Positions 10,301 to 63,920 of a stretch of 64,000 bases of DNA are shown piece by piece; positions within the stretch are counted from its first letter, which is position 1; each line of letters begins with the position of its first letter. A program made the translations under genes and the position numbers. The notes beneath the pieces were generated by a model that was given only the letters and a program-made list of their open reading frames with translations, was not told the DNA's origin and did no database searches. Source of the stretch: Littorina saxatilis (taxonomy: Eukaryota > Mollusca > Gastropoda > Littorinimorpha > Littorinidae); NCBI RefSeq assembly GCF_037325665.1, contig NC_090255.1, positions 23,333,225 through 23,397,224 of the forward strand. The letters run 5' to 3'.

Positions 10301-11942
10301 CTTCCTCCTCAACAGCAGGCTGAGCTGCGCCCATTCTCCATTCGACATCAGGGTCATCAGGACGTCTCGCACCCCCAATGTTCCCAATTAGTAGATCGTA
10401 CAAGGGCTTCTTCAGGCAGACGGCCTCAACTTCTCCGGTGAAGTATGGAGTATCTATCTGGATCTTTGCCACTGGTGCCCTCACGCATTTGCTGTCAGCC
10501 ATGAGCGTCCACTTGAAGTCACCAGTGAACTTCTCTGTTGGCACCAGATCCTCTTTGACAATGACTCCATTGCAGCCCGAATCTCTGAGAACAGTCACTT
10601 CCTGCTTCTCAACAAATCCCTTCGACACGGGCATGTTCGACACTGACACAGCTGCGCTGGCGACGACAGAGATTGACTTGCCATTGGCAAGTAGAAGCTG
10701 GCCATCAGAAATACATTCTTCCACGTCCGATGGTGTAGCCACTCGCTCGGCAGCCCTTGGAAGTATGACGCTGCTCGCACATACTTGTTGGTTCGAGCCA
10801 CTCGTTTGCCTCTTGTTGTCGTAATATCTCCGTCGATGTTCTTGCGCTTTGTCATTGACATGTCCGTTATTTTTCTTTTGGGGACAGTTGGCGACTCGGT
10901 GACCCTTGGCATTGCAATGGAAACACGTTATGTTCTGCCCTTCATTGAATGATGGTGCGGACTCAGTTTGTCCCTTGGCAGGTTGGTTTCCCTGGTTCCC
11001 GCTCTTCTGGAAAGGTTTCGATGACTTTGACGTCCCCAGGGTCCTTCCATGAGCAATGAGATAACGCTCAGCAGCATCAGTAATGTCCTTCAAACCCCGC
11101 AGTTTTTGCTCTTCCAAGCGGGTCGCCAGGTCCTTCGGGCAGGCATTAAGGAACTGCTCCTTCACGATCAAGTCCCGCAGACTCTCGTATGACTGCTCTT
11201 CACCTGATAACTCCACCCACTTCTGCAGGTATGACGACAGGCGCTCCACAAACTGGCTCGGTGTCTCTCCAGACAATGGCTGGCATTCGCGGAAGCGTTG
11301 ACGGTAGCCCCTTTCAGTGAAGTTGTAGCAACGCAACAGAGCTTCCTTCAGTACATTATAGTCTCTGGCGTCATCGTTTGAGAGTCTAGCGTAGACCTCA
11401 AGTGCTGCCCCAGTCAAATGTGCGCTGAGTAGAATCGCCCAGTCGTCGCGCTGCCATCTAGCACTCTCAGCGAACCTCTCGAATCTTGCAAGGTAGCAGT
11501 CGATCTGGTCCTTCCCGTCAGCGAATGCTGGAAGTTTCGGTGCCCTGTGTAACATTTGCTGCTGGTTATCTCTTTGGCGTGGTGCCTCGTGCTCATTTTG
11601 AACACGCACCATTTCTGTCTGAAGCTCTAAGCGCTTGGTCTCCATTTCTATCTGGAGCTCTAAGCGTTTCAGCTCCAATTGCCTTTCTTCACGCTGCGCT
11701 TGTCTTTCTTTACGCTGTGCTTCTCTTTCTTCACGCTCACGCTGCGCTTGTCTTTCTTTATCTTCACGCTGCGCTTGTCTTTCTTCACGCTCACGCTGCG
11801 CTTGTCTTTCTTTTTCTTCTCGCTCACGCTGCGCTTGTCTTTCTTCACGCTGCGCCAGCAGTCGTGTCTGGGACTCGACGAACTCCGTCAACTGCTTGCC
11901 TTTTAGTCCCAGTTCAATTCCTTTTCCCCAGAACTCAGCCAT
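7362..11942 (-). CDS. Gag-pol polyprotein of the Gypsy-type element (gag, protease, integrase, RT, RNase H)
   Basis: A single 1,526-codon frame. Order by approximate residue: a charged coiled coil with repeated RQAQRE-type units (20-120); the gag core; a zinc knuckle CFHCNAKGHRVANC (about 335); an aspartic protease with DSG (about 455); an integrase zinc-binding domain with H...H and CRSCDIC (680-720); an integrase core with its Asp, Asp and Glu near 750, 810 and 845; a GPY-type C-terminal domain (about 990); reverse transcriptase with a Tyr-x-Asp-Asp box (about 1260); and RNase H with a TDAS motif (about 1410). It starts at the first ATG after the leader. Integrase ahead of RT is unusual for Gypsy elements and is the hallmark of the Gmr1 group. 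Confidence 0.92.
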   Translation of the reverse strand: MAEFWGKGIELGLKGKQLTEFVESQTRLLAQREERQAQREREEKERQAQREREERQAQREDKERQAQREREEREAQRKERQAQREERQLELKRLELQIEMETKRLELQTEMVRVQNEHEAPRQRDNQQQMLHRAPKLPAFADGKDQIDCYLARFERFAESARWQRDDWAILLSAHLTGAALEVYARLSNDDARDYNVLKEALLRCYNFTERGYRQRFRECQPLSGETPSQFVERLSSYLQKWVELSGEEQSYESLRDLIVKEQFLNACPKDLATRLEEQKLRGLKDITDAAERYLIAHGRTLGTSKSSKPFQKSGNQGNQPAKGQTESAPSFNEGQNITCFHCNAKGHRVANCPQKKNNGHVNDKAQEHRRRYYDNKRQTSGSNQQVCASSVILPRAAERVATPSDVEECISDGQLLLANGKSISVVASAAVSVSNMPVSKGFVEKQEVTVLRDSGCNGVIVKEDLVPTEKFTGDFKWTLMADSKCVRAPVAKIQIDTPYFTGEVEAVCLKKPLYDLLIGNIGGARRPDDPDVEWRMGAAQPAVEEEDPLPFTNEDISELLRDDRATVHRRDQPQVVSAVTTRAQAKKDKTTTPLRVTNSSATAVVDRDRLIQLQEADLTLTKYRSRPVKEMTKGEGTVHFEVKAKILYRVFQDPRVNGGKPLRQVLVPQPLRRQVMEVAHDSIMGGHLGVKKTSDRIQAAFYWPGLHADVTRFCRSCDICQKTIPRGRVPKVPLQKMPLIDRPFKRVAIDLIGEIKPPSEAGHRWVLTLVDYATRYPEAVPLKKIDTETVAEALVDIFSRIGVPEEILTDLGTQFVSECMEEVNRLLSIRHLTTTPYHPMCNGLVEKFNATLKSTLKKLCSEQPRQWHRYINALLFAYREVPQESTGFSPFELMYGRTVRGPMQILKELWTKDVDTPEVKNSYQYVFELREKLEETLEIARENLRKSQDSGKHYYDRKAVNRKFTPGNKVLILLPTDHNKLLMQWKGPYEVEAVVGINDYKVNVGKKSKIYHANLLKLYVERPPEAVQVAASVEEPAELDEFDGEELLELGDLHKKEGVDDVKLGPDLTEDQQKELHDFMGDFTHRFSDVPGSTSLVEHEVHLTSDVPVRSKPYPIPFQARESLKKDIDNMLKMGVIRESSSPYSSPVVVVKKKDGTNRVCIDFRKVNKITVFDPEPMPTATDLFRQLTGSKIFSKIDLSKGYWQIPVREEDIPKTAFATPDGTYECLRMPFGMVNSGATLKRGMRKMLKGMKNVVYYWDDLLVHTETFAEHLETLRELFSRLTKANLTVRPSKCILGTDNVDFIGHSLKEGQKGLLLENVTKILNAPRPETKKQVRSFLGLAGYYREFIPNFAAITAPLSDMTRKGCPNRILWGPAQEKAYQTVRDLMSRDPVLRLPDTAKEFILRTDASDEGIGAMLMQEHGGKPFPVSYASKKLSGAEKNYSTMEKECLAIVWGIKKFELYLQGVKFVLQTDHKPLTYLNSAKFVNNRIMRWVMYLQNFDMRVESIKGSDNVGADFLSRVCE

Positions 11943-12427
11943 TCTGGTCTTTTCCGGTGCGTTCGTCTGTATTCTTTCACAGCCCCGAACGTAGACGAAT
12001 GTAGTCTTCTAAAAGAACACAGTCTCTACTGCACCTCCGATGCTTCTCTCGTCGCTGTTCACCTTCGTAGACGCAGGCTGCCACCCTCCTCGTCTAACGT
12101 GACGGCGCACTCTGCTCACGATACGTACACGACGTACCTCAGTCGTATTTCGTAGTATTAATGCACTAGCTCCGCGACGAAGTCCGTCTCGTCCAAACGG
12201 CAGCTAACCTCTGTAATCCCGATACACTCCGGCGTCGCTCACCGTACCGAGCTGCGGCGATTACCAAACTCTTCACCAGTCACACCGAATCCACGGTTCC
12301 GTAGTCTCAATACTGATCCCTCAGGATACACCCGATTGATGGCTACCTCCTGTGACTGTCTTGACACTGGTCCTTGTTGCTGGAAAACCCTTGGCGTTAA
12401 ACGTAGATCCTTGGCTTGGCCCCCAAT

Positions 12428-12967
12428 TGTTACACGACACTTGAGATTGCCACAAGTTCTCAAACGTCGTATAGTTGTGTTCTTTTATTCTACGTCGCCC
12501 GTCTTCGCAGCAACAGAAAACAACTCGTCAAATTGAGTTCGAGGATTTATTCAGCATTCAATACATACAACTGCACAACGTAGCAGAACTCAAATAGAAG
12601 CTTTTTTACATACAAATCGCGCTGGCATATATAGTAAATACTCAATCTCGAGAATATTCCAGACCGAACATGATACAACTACATTATATGCGAACCGCCC
12701 ATGGACTAGAATGGTGACGTTCTCTGTGACGTACATCAAAAGGTGACGACGCCCTTAATCCGATCGAACGCCACGAACTCACACTAAATCAGCATGGTAA
12801 ACAACTTGTTTTGACAGGACTAGAAAGTTCACCTGCATTCTCGTCCAAGCATAAATATTGTGTTTACAAAATATAATATCGGTACTTTCCCACAAAGTAC
12901 AAATAAGTCAACCACATGCAACACACAAAACTGAACCAAAGCTCAGCAACGGTAGCGTTTCCTAACA
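12428..12967 (-). repeat. 5' LTR of the Gypsy-type element
   Basis: 540-bp partner of the LTR at 6690-7229. CAATG follows directly at 12968-12972 and matches the bases just before 6690, completing the target duplication. Confidence 0.92.
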
Positions 12968-13109
12968 CAATGCTAGCAGCAAAACCGCTCATTGGATTAG
13001 CATCTCTGCATATTAGCAAGATCTAGATCAGCACTTTTCAGGACGTGTACGGGTAACGTCATCAAATCTCGTTTTTACGTCACGCGTTTGCCAAGATCTG
13101 CAGTCTTGG

Positions 13110-13230
13110 TGGGGGAGCAAAACAACGTATGCATTTGGAACATTGGAAAACAAGAGGCGAAGCCTTCAAGGCTCACGTAAGAAATCGACAAACAGTAACA
13201 CAAACTCAATCACTCCGTCACACACACACT

Positions 13231-13267
<37 letters not shown>

Positions 13268-13600
13268 ACACACTAACAAACACACACACACACACACAGT
13301 AAGCATAGGTGAAACTGTGCAAGAAAGCGAGACACTAGATCTAGATCTGTCTGTCTGCATGTAGCCTACTTACAGGGACACGACTGCCAACTAGTCTCGG
13401 CCCGCTCAAAACAATGACCGAGACTTTCAGTAATTCCTTCGCGTGACGTCTAACCCTCTTACGCCATAATGTGACGTCTTCAAATGACGAAATGTTAAAG
13501 TTTCTACCACAGACATACACACGCACGCACATACGCACAGACAGACAAAGTTACGATCGCATAGGCTACACTTCGTGAGCCAAAAAAGTGAGTCACGGGT
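13110..13600 (-). repeat. Interspersed repeat family R, copy 1
   Basis: Inverted relative to the copy at 29.8-32.3 kb. Shared blocks are GGCTCACG.AAGTGTAGCC at one end, GAAGACGTCACATTATGGCG, GAAAGTCTCGGTCATTGTT, GAGCGGGCCGAGACTAG, AGATCTAGATCTAGTGTCTC and a (CA)n tract, ending in CTTACGTGAGCCTTGAAGGC. The two ends carry the inverted phrase GGCTCACGTAAG, so this is probably a non-autonomous DNA element. Copy 1 has no large insertion and shows one form of the empty site discussed for copy 2. Confidence 0.65.
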
Positions 13601-14040
13601 GACGCAATATCTACACGTACACGTACAGGTCTTTGCTACACGTTCGACCACCCAGAAAACTACATACCAGACGAGGAGCCCCATTTCGTTTGTGGAATCT
13701 TTTTTCAATCTTCATGTATAAGATTATACATTTATCAGAGTGAATCTTCACTTCCAAGATTATTCAATTTTTCGAGGTCACAAATTGATTGTTTTGCTTC
13801 TCCTCTATAGAAGCTTACTATAAGATGGTGTCCACTACTTGTAAATACATGGTTTTATCAGACATTCATTGCTATTACTTTCTAACTTGTTAACACTGCT
13901 ACGTATGATGATCTATGATATGTCGCTAGATCAGTTGAACGAACATCAGAGACAATCTCAGAGTGAAACGATTCCTTCACGCTCTGACGTCACAGCGCTG
14001 AAAGTCCACAAAATGGGGCACTGGCCTTTGGCTAGTAATT
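13600..14040. other. No feature recognised
   Basis: No supported gene or repeat. A short open stretch near 13.87-14.05 kb lacks any recognisable motif. Confidence 0.35.
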
Positions 14041-14047
14041 TCAAGTT

Positions 14048-14190
14048 CTAGCAAGAGAGCAAATTTTACTCGCCAAACAAACAATTTGTTTCAGCAACTT
14101 TACTCGCATTTGGCGAGTAGATTAACATTTCTACTCGCCATTTACATGGTTTTACTCGTCATGGCGAGTAAAAATACTCGCCACTTTCAG
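14048..14190. repeat. Cluster of TACTCGCCA motifs in alternating orientation
   Basis: TACTCGCCA, or its complement TGGCGAGTA, appears about six times within 140 bp in both orientations, so the segment can fold into several alternative short hairpins. No coding frame. Confidence 0.5.
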
Positions 14191-14417
14191 GCCTGCCGTC
14201 AGGTACGGAGGATATGGAGGCCGGAAAGACAATAAAATAGCATGTACACATATGGCTGAAGAAATGTTCTTCTGCTAAAGTGCAGCGTCCTTTTGTGAAC
14301 TGACATTGAAGTTATTCTGAACAGAGGGACGTGCGTCATTTCATTATCAAGAAATTGTACATGTACTGTTGATCACACAAATCTGAGGAGAGCGCTTCAG
14401 AAAAGTTGTCAAATAGG

Positions 14418-14515
14418 CCTACCGTAAAATCCCGAGCAAACGCCCCCCCCCCCCCCCCCCCCCCCCACAGATTTCGGCTAAAAGTAGGGGGTGGGCGTTT
14501 GCTAGGTATACACCC
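14418..14515. repeat. Hairpin repeat with poly-C tract
   Basis: The phrase GAGCAAACGCCCC leads into a run of more than 20 C and is mirrored downstream by GGGGGTGGGCGTTTGCT. It is probably a short MITE remnant. Confidence 0.45.
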
Positions 14516-14907
14516 CTTGGGAAGATAAAGTGTCATCACATTTACACGAGAAATAAATTGATACAACAATGTCAGAGAAATACAGTGGGACAAAAAAAAA
14601 ACCAACCCCAAAACACACCTATTAAAATTTTGTTTACTAATTCCCATGGGGTTTCCTTACCTTAAAGCTGGCGTCTATTTATGACTCTCCGGGGCTTCGA
14701 GTTTGAAAAGACAGGGCCGAGAATCCTGTACAGAATTCCCATTTTGACACCATCCCATTTGGCCATTTTCATTTCATTCTACTTGCCAAGCCTCACTTTA
14801 CTATATTGGTTTAACCAGTTTTTTATTCAGTTGCATAAATACAAAGCCGTAATTGAAAGTTGTAATTAAGGGAGCACAACAAGATAAACTTATAAATGTG
14901 CTCTTAG

Positions 14908-15305
14908 CAGGGTCCCCACTGGTTTTTAGAAACAAAATTCCATGACTTTCCATGAGCCTCAATAACATTTTCCATGACTAGATCCACAGGTCGCCATTTC
15001 CGAACACGCAAACTTTTTACGTCTTGTCACTGCCAGTTTTGACACTGGCTTGCTTTGCACTGAATTTGAGTCAGTTTCTACGCAGTGTCTCTTCGACAAG
15101 CAAGTCAAGCATTTGCTACGCAGTCAGATTATCGGTAATGTTTGCTGGTCCTGTAATTTCAAAGGTTAATTTTTTTATTTCTTATTTTTGTTAAATTCCA
15201 TGACTTTCCATGACTTGCATTGGAATTCCATGACTTTCCAGGCCTGGAAAATTAAAAATCAAATTCCATGACTTTCCAGGTTTTCCATGACCTGTGGGAA
15301 CCCTG
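14908..15305. mobile_element. MITE with CAGGGTYCCCAC ends and TCTTAG target duplication
   Basis: The left end is CAGGGTCCCCACTGGT and the right end reads inverted as CAGGGTTCCCACAGGT. TCTTAG abuts both ends (14902-14907 and 15306-15311). The subterminal region holds about seven copies of TTCCATGACTTTCCA-like phrases in direct orientation. The termini resemble hAT-type non-autonomous elements, although the visible duplication is 6 bp rather than the usual 8. Confidence 0.7.
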
Positions 15306-15418
15306 TCTTAGAAACAAACGAGTAATGTGGCGGACAATATTGTAAATGCATGATATTTACACAAATAAAAACAAGAACAACAACAACGATAACTATAGCA
15401 ACAGTGGTACGGAAATCT

Positions 15419-15428
15419 CACACACACA

Positions 15429-15485
<57 letters not shown>

Positions 15486-15528
15486 GAGACACACACATAG
15501 AGACACAGAGGACAATCAGATACAGGGA

Positions 15529-15596
<68 letters not shown>
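15419..15596. repeat. (CA)n and (GA)n microsatellites
   Basis: About 60 bp of (AC)n, a short interruption, then about 65 bp of (GA)n. They adjoin the 3' end of the LINE fragment that follows. Confidence 0.95.
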
Positions 15597-15600
<4 letters not shown>

Positions 15601-15639
15601 ATCCACTATACTCAATTCAATGCTCTAATAACAAAATGA

Positions 15640-16175
15640 CTAAACATATGGTATTAACAAAAACGTTTGCTGTCTAATATAAATTTCTGAATCGATGAAA
15701 CAGCGCTGTGTTTTCAGCCAAGGACTTATCACTATTACTGTACACAGCACACAAAACAGTAATATTATTATTATCTGGTAGAGTGTCAATAGTGGTTGCT
15801 CTAACATTCGTGTACAATGGACAGTCAAATAAAAAGTGTTCACAATTTTCAACATGAAAACCACACCTGCAGAAAACATCATTTGTCAAATGTCTTTTAA
15901 ACATATCTGCATTTAAATCGCTTATCTCTAATCTTAATTTACAGTGAATGATTTCTGCTTTTCGAACTTTAGAGTAGACATACGGGGGAATTAGAGGGTC
16001 ATCTCTGGACAAAAATCTTTTAAAACAACCAATTGAATTCGTTTGTTTTATATGATCAGGTAATTCATTCCATAAAGATGTTGCAGAAGGAAAAAAGAAA
16101 TGCTTATATAATTCAGTTCTACATCGAAACATTTGCCTATCATATGGTTTGCGTCGGTGGTACGGATTTACTGCT
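15640..16175 (-). pseudogene. Non-LTR retrotransposon (LINE) ORF2 C-terminal fragment
   Basis: About 165 codons are open on the minus strand. They contain SATSLWNELPDHI, typical of the region after the LINE reverse transcriptase, then a knuckle CRCG...ENCEHFLFDC of the C-C-H-C type seen at the C-termini of Jockey/I/RTE-group proteins. The reverse transcriptase itself is missing, so the copy is 5'-truncated, as usual for LINEs. The stop is at 15674 and a short 3' tail runs into microsatellite DNA. The exact clade cannot be fixed by eye. Confidence 0.75.
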
Positions 16176-16179
16176 GAAA

Positions 16180-16830
16180 TGAGAGACAGAATGAGAGAAA
16201 AAACTCCACATCTTTTCTCGAACTAAAAGTTCAAGTCACAGCGACACCCACACAATGACAGCAGCAGTTTCAACACTGACTCGGTATTGTTGCGGACTTC
16301 AGCGCACTGTCCACGATTTTGTTTTAAAGCACGAAATGCATGATGTTTTGCCCTACTTTGATACGTGACGTGGTACCTAACTAACAGTTTTGAAAACATT
16401 CCTCTGCGTGACTTATCTCGATAGGGATAGGTGAGGCCGGGTAGGCGACGCAATATCTAAACCTCCCGAGTTACATGCCCTACCCGTCCCTCCCTTGCAC
16501 AGATTTCAATTAGGTTGAACCGTTTTTAGTTTTTAGTGAAGCATTCACAGCGTTGAAATTGAGGGTTTCTGGGATTGCGTCTCATCTCATGTAATTATCC
16601 CATCCACAACGTATGAGGCAACTGTAGTCAAACACTGACTGAAGGAAAGTCTCGTCCAACTTCTATCAACATGCAACAAAACGTTTTCGTCTTCGGTCGG
16701 CCTTCCAGACGGACGGTCTAACATTGTTAACTACTGTACTAGCACTCTCCTCAGTGATTGCTCAGGTGAGTCAAAAACGAAAGAAAAAGGTCGTGAACTG
16801 TTTTGTTTTCACGACAAAGAATTCTCCTTA
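16180..16830. other. No feature recognised
   Basis: No supported coding frame or repeat is visible. Confidence 0.35.
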
Positions 16831-16831
16831 A

Positions 16832-18184
16832 GGTCCCAGTACTGGCTAGATTTTCTTCAAAAATCGGTTTTTTTCGTTGTTGAATGTAAGTGTCATGTCT
16901 GCATGCATAAAACATTGAAATTTATTGTGTAGCTTATTTTTTGGGTCTAGGGCACCTCATTCCAGAGATATTTAGGTTCAAAGTAGGTGGAAAGGGCTGG
17001 AAATTGCCAAAATTCCTGCGTAAAACACGTGTTTGAGCTTAATTTTACATTTTTGTTTCATGTAGGAAATACGAAGCTACTCCCTCCCAGCAAAGCAAAT
17101 AATGAACACTCAATTACCTCCCTTCCATTGCAAATGGCTCCCTTCGTGTGTACCGCGTGTTGAGTGTCGTATTTTAGAAAGTTTGAAAGTTTCTGCTTGT
17201 GTTTGTGGCCACGATGTCTTGTGATCCAAAGAGACGTGGGAAGAGGGCTCGAAAAAGGACTTTTCATGGAAATAAGTGGACTAAAAAGCCTAAATTGGAC
17301 TCAGAAGCAACAGAGAATGTGGTGTATGATTCGTGTTCTGACTGGAGATGAACTTGATACCGAATCGAACGTTGTTTTGGATCAAGAGCGAACAGACCAA
17401 CCCCCCAGTGCCACGCCCACTCAAAGTGAGGTAAAACTGAAAAACTTGTATGATTCTGTGAAAAAGAGCAATAAATGCAGTGATCAGTTTGAGTGTAACA
17501 GCAGTGACAGTGATGACAGTCAAGATGAAGAGGATGCTGAGAGGGAGGGATTCCCATACTTGGCAGGGGGTCACTGAGGCTCAACAAAGACTAGGGGTAT
17601 GTAGATATATCTGTCAAACCATGTTTTGTGGGGTCCGAAAGTTGTCCGAAATCCAGTGTTTTCGTCATTTTTTTCATCATATTTTCTTCAATTTTTAAGA
17701 TACAGACTTGGGATTTGGCATGCACTGTCTTTGTGATCACTTCTTAGTTTTGTTCTCTGGGTTTGTCTGTATGTCAGTTCACAGTTGAGTAATATTTTTT
17801 TATATAGCCATTTTTTACCCCCAAAATTCTGCGTTTTAGGTAATCTGTAGCGGAGAAAATACTGACCTCTAAAGCTTTATCTTAGAACAAAACCAAGATA
17901 AAATACTGATGTACATGATATAAAAAACCATTTCTTTGTTCCTATTGTTGGAATCTGAGAAATCTTGTAACAGTATCTCGAAATTTGTCCGTTCCATATT
18001 TGGCATTTTGCTCATAAATTATTTTTTATAACAGTTGTGTGCCATTTATGATACTCTCCTTATTTTTTATCAATAATATTGTCATTTATCTACTTTGTGT
18101 CAAAAGGGCATAACAATAGAGCAACTAGAAGCTTCACAACAAAAATAAACAAAAATACACCCTCCGCCAGCCAGTACTGGCGCC
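16832..18184 (+). mobile_element. Probable Mutator-like DNA element
   Basis: The ends share an inverted phrase: GGTCCCAGTACTGGCT on the left, and GGCGCCAGTACTGGCT when the right end is read inverted. Inside, an ATG at 17212 opens a Lys/Arg-rich peptide containing RKRTFHGNKWTKKPK, which resembles the N-termini of Mutator-like transposases in invertebrates. That frame stops after about 45 codons and an acidic Ser/Asp stretch continues in another frame to about 17577. The transposase core is not present. It lies just downstream of the receptor stop codon and may be part of its 3' flank or UTR. No 9-bp target duplication was found. Confidence 0.4.
17212..17577 (+). pseudogene. Mutator-like transposase N-terminal remnant
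   Basis: A basic start (KRRGKRARKRTFHGNK) is followed by an acidic Ser-Asp-Asp-Glu tail. The reading frame is interrupted near 17350 and only the N-terminal region exists. The identification rests on resemblance of the basic leader to known invertebrate Mutator-like proteins, so it is tentative. Confidence 0.35.
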
Positions 18185-18260
18185 TTTGCCCTGCAAGAAA
18201 TGTTGCACTCGGTTTCCATCCAAACGGACACTGGCTGCTGGTCATAAAGTATCAAAGATT

Positions 18261-61690
<43,430 letters not shown>

Positions 61691-63420
61691 CTTTGGTGAT
61701 CGTTTTCGTGTGGTGGAGCTAGGACAATGTGGACAGTTGTGTGCACAGATTCAATCTCCCTTTCCCAAGAAAGTGATTTGCAAAAGTACAGAGCCGTTCT
61801 TTGTGTGTAAGTTCAGTGTTTGAACTCCAAAACTGTCAAAAACACTAGAACGATCGGAATGGTGACTCAAAATCGTGCTCTTTTCAGAAACCTCTTTGTT
61901 GGTGGTGGCGTCGTGTGTTGATGACCCTTCATGCTCGTTTCGTGTAGAGTACGACGGCGAAAGCGATGACTGCAAAGATCAAATCATCTTTTTTTTGCCA
62001 GCGGGTACCATTCCCGAGAAATTGATGATAAGCAAAATCCAGAAAATTGTGGGGTGTTTTTTGGGTTTTTTTTCAACCTTGAGATCGGAGAGACAATGTG
62101 AAATACAAATTCAGCGTTTCAACTCCAAAACTGTCAACAACGGTAGCGAACTATTATTGAGCATTTCCATACACGGATTCATTTGTACCAGTTTGTTTGT
62201 ACCAACTACTGTAATAATAATGCTATATGTTTTCCAAAAGCAGTCCTGCTGAACACAACTTCCATGAAAACAATCTCCGGAACACATCACGGAAAAGGAA
62301 GCGTACGTTCTTCGACCAAGCTGATTTGACGTCACTGCCTTAATTGCTATCACGCCAGAGCGCGTCACGTTACTGGATTCTGGAACAAAAAGTCTCGGTT
62401 CAGAGATGTTCGTTTATTTCACGACTTGCAGGACTCCGTGACCCAAGTTCAGAACCACAGGAGCTTGTATCAAAGCGCCGGTCGATCATTATTTACTCCT
62501 TCATCCTTACTGTACCTTACTACTACTTACTATTCACTAAGTTTGTCAAGAACCGGTGCGGTGTCCACACCACTCCAAGTGAGGAACCCGTGTAATCGAA
62601 GAAAAAAGCTTTCTTTTATTCATTTTAACCAGTTAATGCTGCGTCGCCCAAAACAAATAACGGTTTTGGGTGTGACGAAAAAAAGAACAGGGCCGGAGTG
62701 CTATATGTTAATTATGAGCAGTTCTTCCACACCCATTTAACAAAATATGACACTACGAGCATGTTTCTGCATATTGAGCCAGAATGTTTTGTTTTGGCAA
62801 ATTGACGTTGCAGTTCCGGAGTAAATGATCAAAATTTCTTTGCGAATTTGCGCTCAAACGTGTTTTTCCCATAATATAACAATGCAGAGCTCGAAAATAT
62901 GGCCAAGAACAAATCTATGGTACTTCGAAGAAAGAAGAATAACAACATTCTTGTCCAATACGACTTGCAATTTACCGTGTGCGCTGTAAAATCTCCCTAC
63001 CTTCAAAGCAGACGAAAAGCAGACATCTTCATTTTCTTCCAAGGGAGAAATCGTTGGTCATAAAGTCTTGCAGGACCCAAACATACTTCTGCACGCTTAC
63101 TTTTCTTTTCATATTCACTATAATTCAGTTGCTTCGCAAAAATGATATGTCATTGGTTTTCTCAACTTGTCAAGTCAGTCAAAACGACCGCAGAACACAG
63201 AACTGGGAAATGACACTGATTAAAATACGAAAGATCTTCGATGACGAAAGTAGGGGAAGGGAGGGCAAGTCGACCCCTCTAACAAATGCAGCTTATACCT
63301 CTCGTCTTTTTAAAAAAAAGATTGTTTTTGTTGTAAAACCTGGTGTATTCTCTTTCGTGTAAGCGTTGTGTGGAATATGAACGATCCAACTGGCACGGTT
63401 TTTAAATAAAATACAAAAGA
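61691..63420 (-). other. Upstream flank of the GPCR gene; no further gene seen
   Basis: The receptor's 5' UTR and promoter should lie here, but no TATA box or initiator can be chosen with confidence. A short phrase (TTCAGYGTTTSAACTCCAAA then ACTGTCAA) recurs at about 61813 and 62112. Confidence 0.3.
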
Positions 63421-63435
63421 AAAAAATCCTGAAGC

Positions 63436-63475
63436 ATGGACGACTTGCCCTCCATGGAGGGCAACTCGTCCATGG
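63436..63475. repeat. 40-bp near-perfect palindrome
   Basis: CATGGACGACTTGCCCTCCA and its near-inverse meet at CCATGG. GGGCAAGTCGACC at about 63263 and AATTCGTCCAGG at about 63488 repeat the same core. Confidence 0.6.
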
Positions 63476-63827
63476 GGGGCGGGTAATTCGTCCAGGTGGA
63501 AAAGGTTGTTCATATTACCCAATAGCATCACCTCGACATATGAAATTGACTGAAGTAACTTTTCTGTGTCAGTTTTGTTAATCGGAAGTGAGAATGACGT
63601 CATAATGAGTCGGCCTACGTCAGAAGTCGATCGACGTCTTGGCTATGCAGGGAGGGTGAGTATTTAAAGGGATAGATGTTCAAACATCTATACTTATTAG
63701 TTGCTCTGGTTCAAAGCGAAGCAAATGGGAAAATATATTTACAAATTGGACTTGTAATTGATTTGTGTCGCCCATTTCAGGTTGCGTGAACGTGAAATAG
63801 TTTAATAGGCCTACTAGTATACGCGCT

Positions 63828-63846
63828 CTCTCTGTCTCTGTCTCTG

Positions 63847-63916
<70 letters not shown>
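63828..63916. repeat. (TCTGTC)n and (TC)n microsatellite
   Basis: About 40 bp of CTGTCT units followed by about 50 bp of TC, then a (TTAA)n run. Confidence 0.95.

Positions 63917-63920
<4 letters not shown>

Larger units (their letters stand above)
6690..12967 (-). mobile_element. Whole-looking Ty3/Gypsy-type LTR retrotransposon, Gmr1-type domain order
   Basis: A 6,278-bp element on the minus strand, bounded by two 540-bp LTRs (TG...CA ends, TGTTA/TAACA) that look identical by eye, and flanked on both sides by CAATG, a 5-bp target duplication. A primer-binding-like TGGGGGCCAAGCC follows the 5' LTR and a purine-rich GGTGTTGGGGGTAA precedes the 3' LTR. One long gag-pol frame fills most of the interior. 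Integrase precedes reverse transcriptase, the order established for the Gmr1 group of Gypsy elements. The element looks whole, with no obvious break in its main frame. Matching LTRs mean a very recent insertion. It sits outside the receptor gene, about 5 kb downstream of its stop codon. Confidence 0.93.

Noticed and set aside
8191-11605. Plus-strand open frames within the Gypsy-type element
   Set aside because: They lie opposite the long minus-strand gag-pol frame and show no domain.
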